From JAWXTS01 sp044433305 (GTDB lineage Bacteria; Bacteroidota; Bacteroidia; Bacteroidales; Rikenellaceae), in the NCBI GenBank assembly GCA_044433305.1, contig JAWXTS010000021.1:1-24826 (forward strand): DNA of 24,826 nt. Reading direction: 5' to 3'. Of the stretch, positions 24,704-24,826 are shown in pieces. The notes beneath the pieces are model-generated. The model did no database searches and was not told the origin of the DNA. It saw only the letters and a program-made list of their open reading frames with translations. Every line of letters starts with the position of its first letter. The first letter of the stretch is position 1. The translations under genes and the position numbers were made by a program.

Positions 24704-24733
24704 TCGCGCAAGGCGTGGCCTATTAGAACCTGT
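24704..24733 (+). repeat. 30-base direct repeat, copy 1
   Basis: This copy starts TCGCGCAAGG and ends TTAGAACCTGT. It is identical over 30 bases to 24797-24826, with 63 bases between the copies. The unit period is 93 bases, a multiple of three. Confidence 0.85.
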
Positions 24734-24796
24734 ATCGCTAAGGCTATTGAATCGGACTCTGTCCGTGGATGTTGAATTTTAGAGGTTGGCGTTCAC

Positions 24797-24826
24797 TCGC
24801 GCAAGGCGTGGCCTATTAGAACCTGT
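24797..24826 (+). repeat. 30-base direct repeat, copy 2 (cut by window edge)
   Basis: Identical to copy 1 over all 30 bases up to the end of the window, so the true repeat may be longer and more copies may follow. A short hairpin CGGAC-TCT-GTCCG (24753-24765) lies between the two copies. Confidence 0.85.

Larger units (their letters stand above)
24549..24826. other. Non-coding G/T-rich end region with direct repeats
   Basis: No convincing gene is found here. On the plus strand a 94-codon reading frame starting at a GTG (24498) runs through the hairpin and the repeats, has no recognisable sequence and uses many rare codons. The minus strand has an open frame without any Met (24778 down to 24608). 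The region is G-rich on the plus strand, unlike the rest of the window, and holds two 30-base direct repeats. Confidence 0.5.

Noticed and set aside
24498..24782. Plus-strand frame of 94 codons at the window end
   Set aside because: Begins at a GTG ahead of a strong terminator hairpin, runs through the direct repeats and has no recognisable motif.
24704..24826. Possible CRISPR array
   Set aside because: Only two repeats are seen, the 63-base gap is much longer than usual CRISPR spacers, and no cas gene is present. The window edge prevents a full test.

Overview
The window is chromosomal DNA from a member of the Bacteroidota, most likely order Bacteroidales. I base this on the gene set: a PorX-type response regulator with a PglZ domain, a patatin fused to an outer-membrane barrel, a short Bacteroidota LptC lipoprotein, a bacterial GH3-family protein and a 30-residue COX24-like basic protein beside HU. 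Upstream regions also carry matches to the Bacteroidota promoter (TTTG, about 20 bases, TAnnTTTG), and starts lack Shine-Dalgarno sequences but have A-rich leaders. I cannot name the genus. The content is mainly housekeeping and cell-envelope genes. I see no prophage, insertion sequence, CRISPR array, defence island, tRNA or rRNA.

Layout, left to right. Positions 1-547 hold the start of pheS on the minus strand, cut by the window edge. Divergent from it is a secreted patatin-barrel protein (636-2957). It runs tail-to-tail, with overlapping stop codons, into a minus-strand operon transcribed as deoxynucleoside kinase, RsmF-like rRNA methyltransferase and ruvB (6010 down to 2954); both junctions overlap. 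Upstream of it, also on the minus strand, are trkA and a GH3-family gene (8966 down to 6087). A small Cys-rich membrane protein (9050-9334, plus) diverges from trkA and converges with porX (10910 down to 9351).

An AT-rich divergent promoter region (10911-11234) separates porX from HU (11235-11516). HU is followed by the 30-residue basic protein (11543-11635), a strong stem-loop with a U-run (11659-11694), rng (RNase G/E) and mfd. Then comes an envelope-biogenesis cluster on the plus strand: coaX, a probable outer-membrane beta-barrel protein, a secreted TPR protein, lptC, a CorC/HlyC-type CBS membrane protein and a PpiD/SurA-like periplasmic chaperone, closed by a strong hairpin at 24518-24548. 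The last 280 bases have no convincing gene but hold two exact 30-base direct repeats 93 bases apart, the second ending at the window edge.

Functional themes: genome maintenance (ruvB, mfd, HU), translation and RNA metabolism (pheS, rsmF, the 30-residue basic protein, rng), nucleotide and cofactor supply (deoxynucleoside kinase, coaX), potassium uptake (trkA), and outer-membrane building and secretion control (patatin-barrel, lptC, ppiD, porX). I did not find a clear new multi-gene system. The least-explained items are the terminal repeat pair, the hairpin leader of rng, the small Cys-rich membrane protein and the GH3 gene next to trkA.
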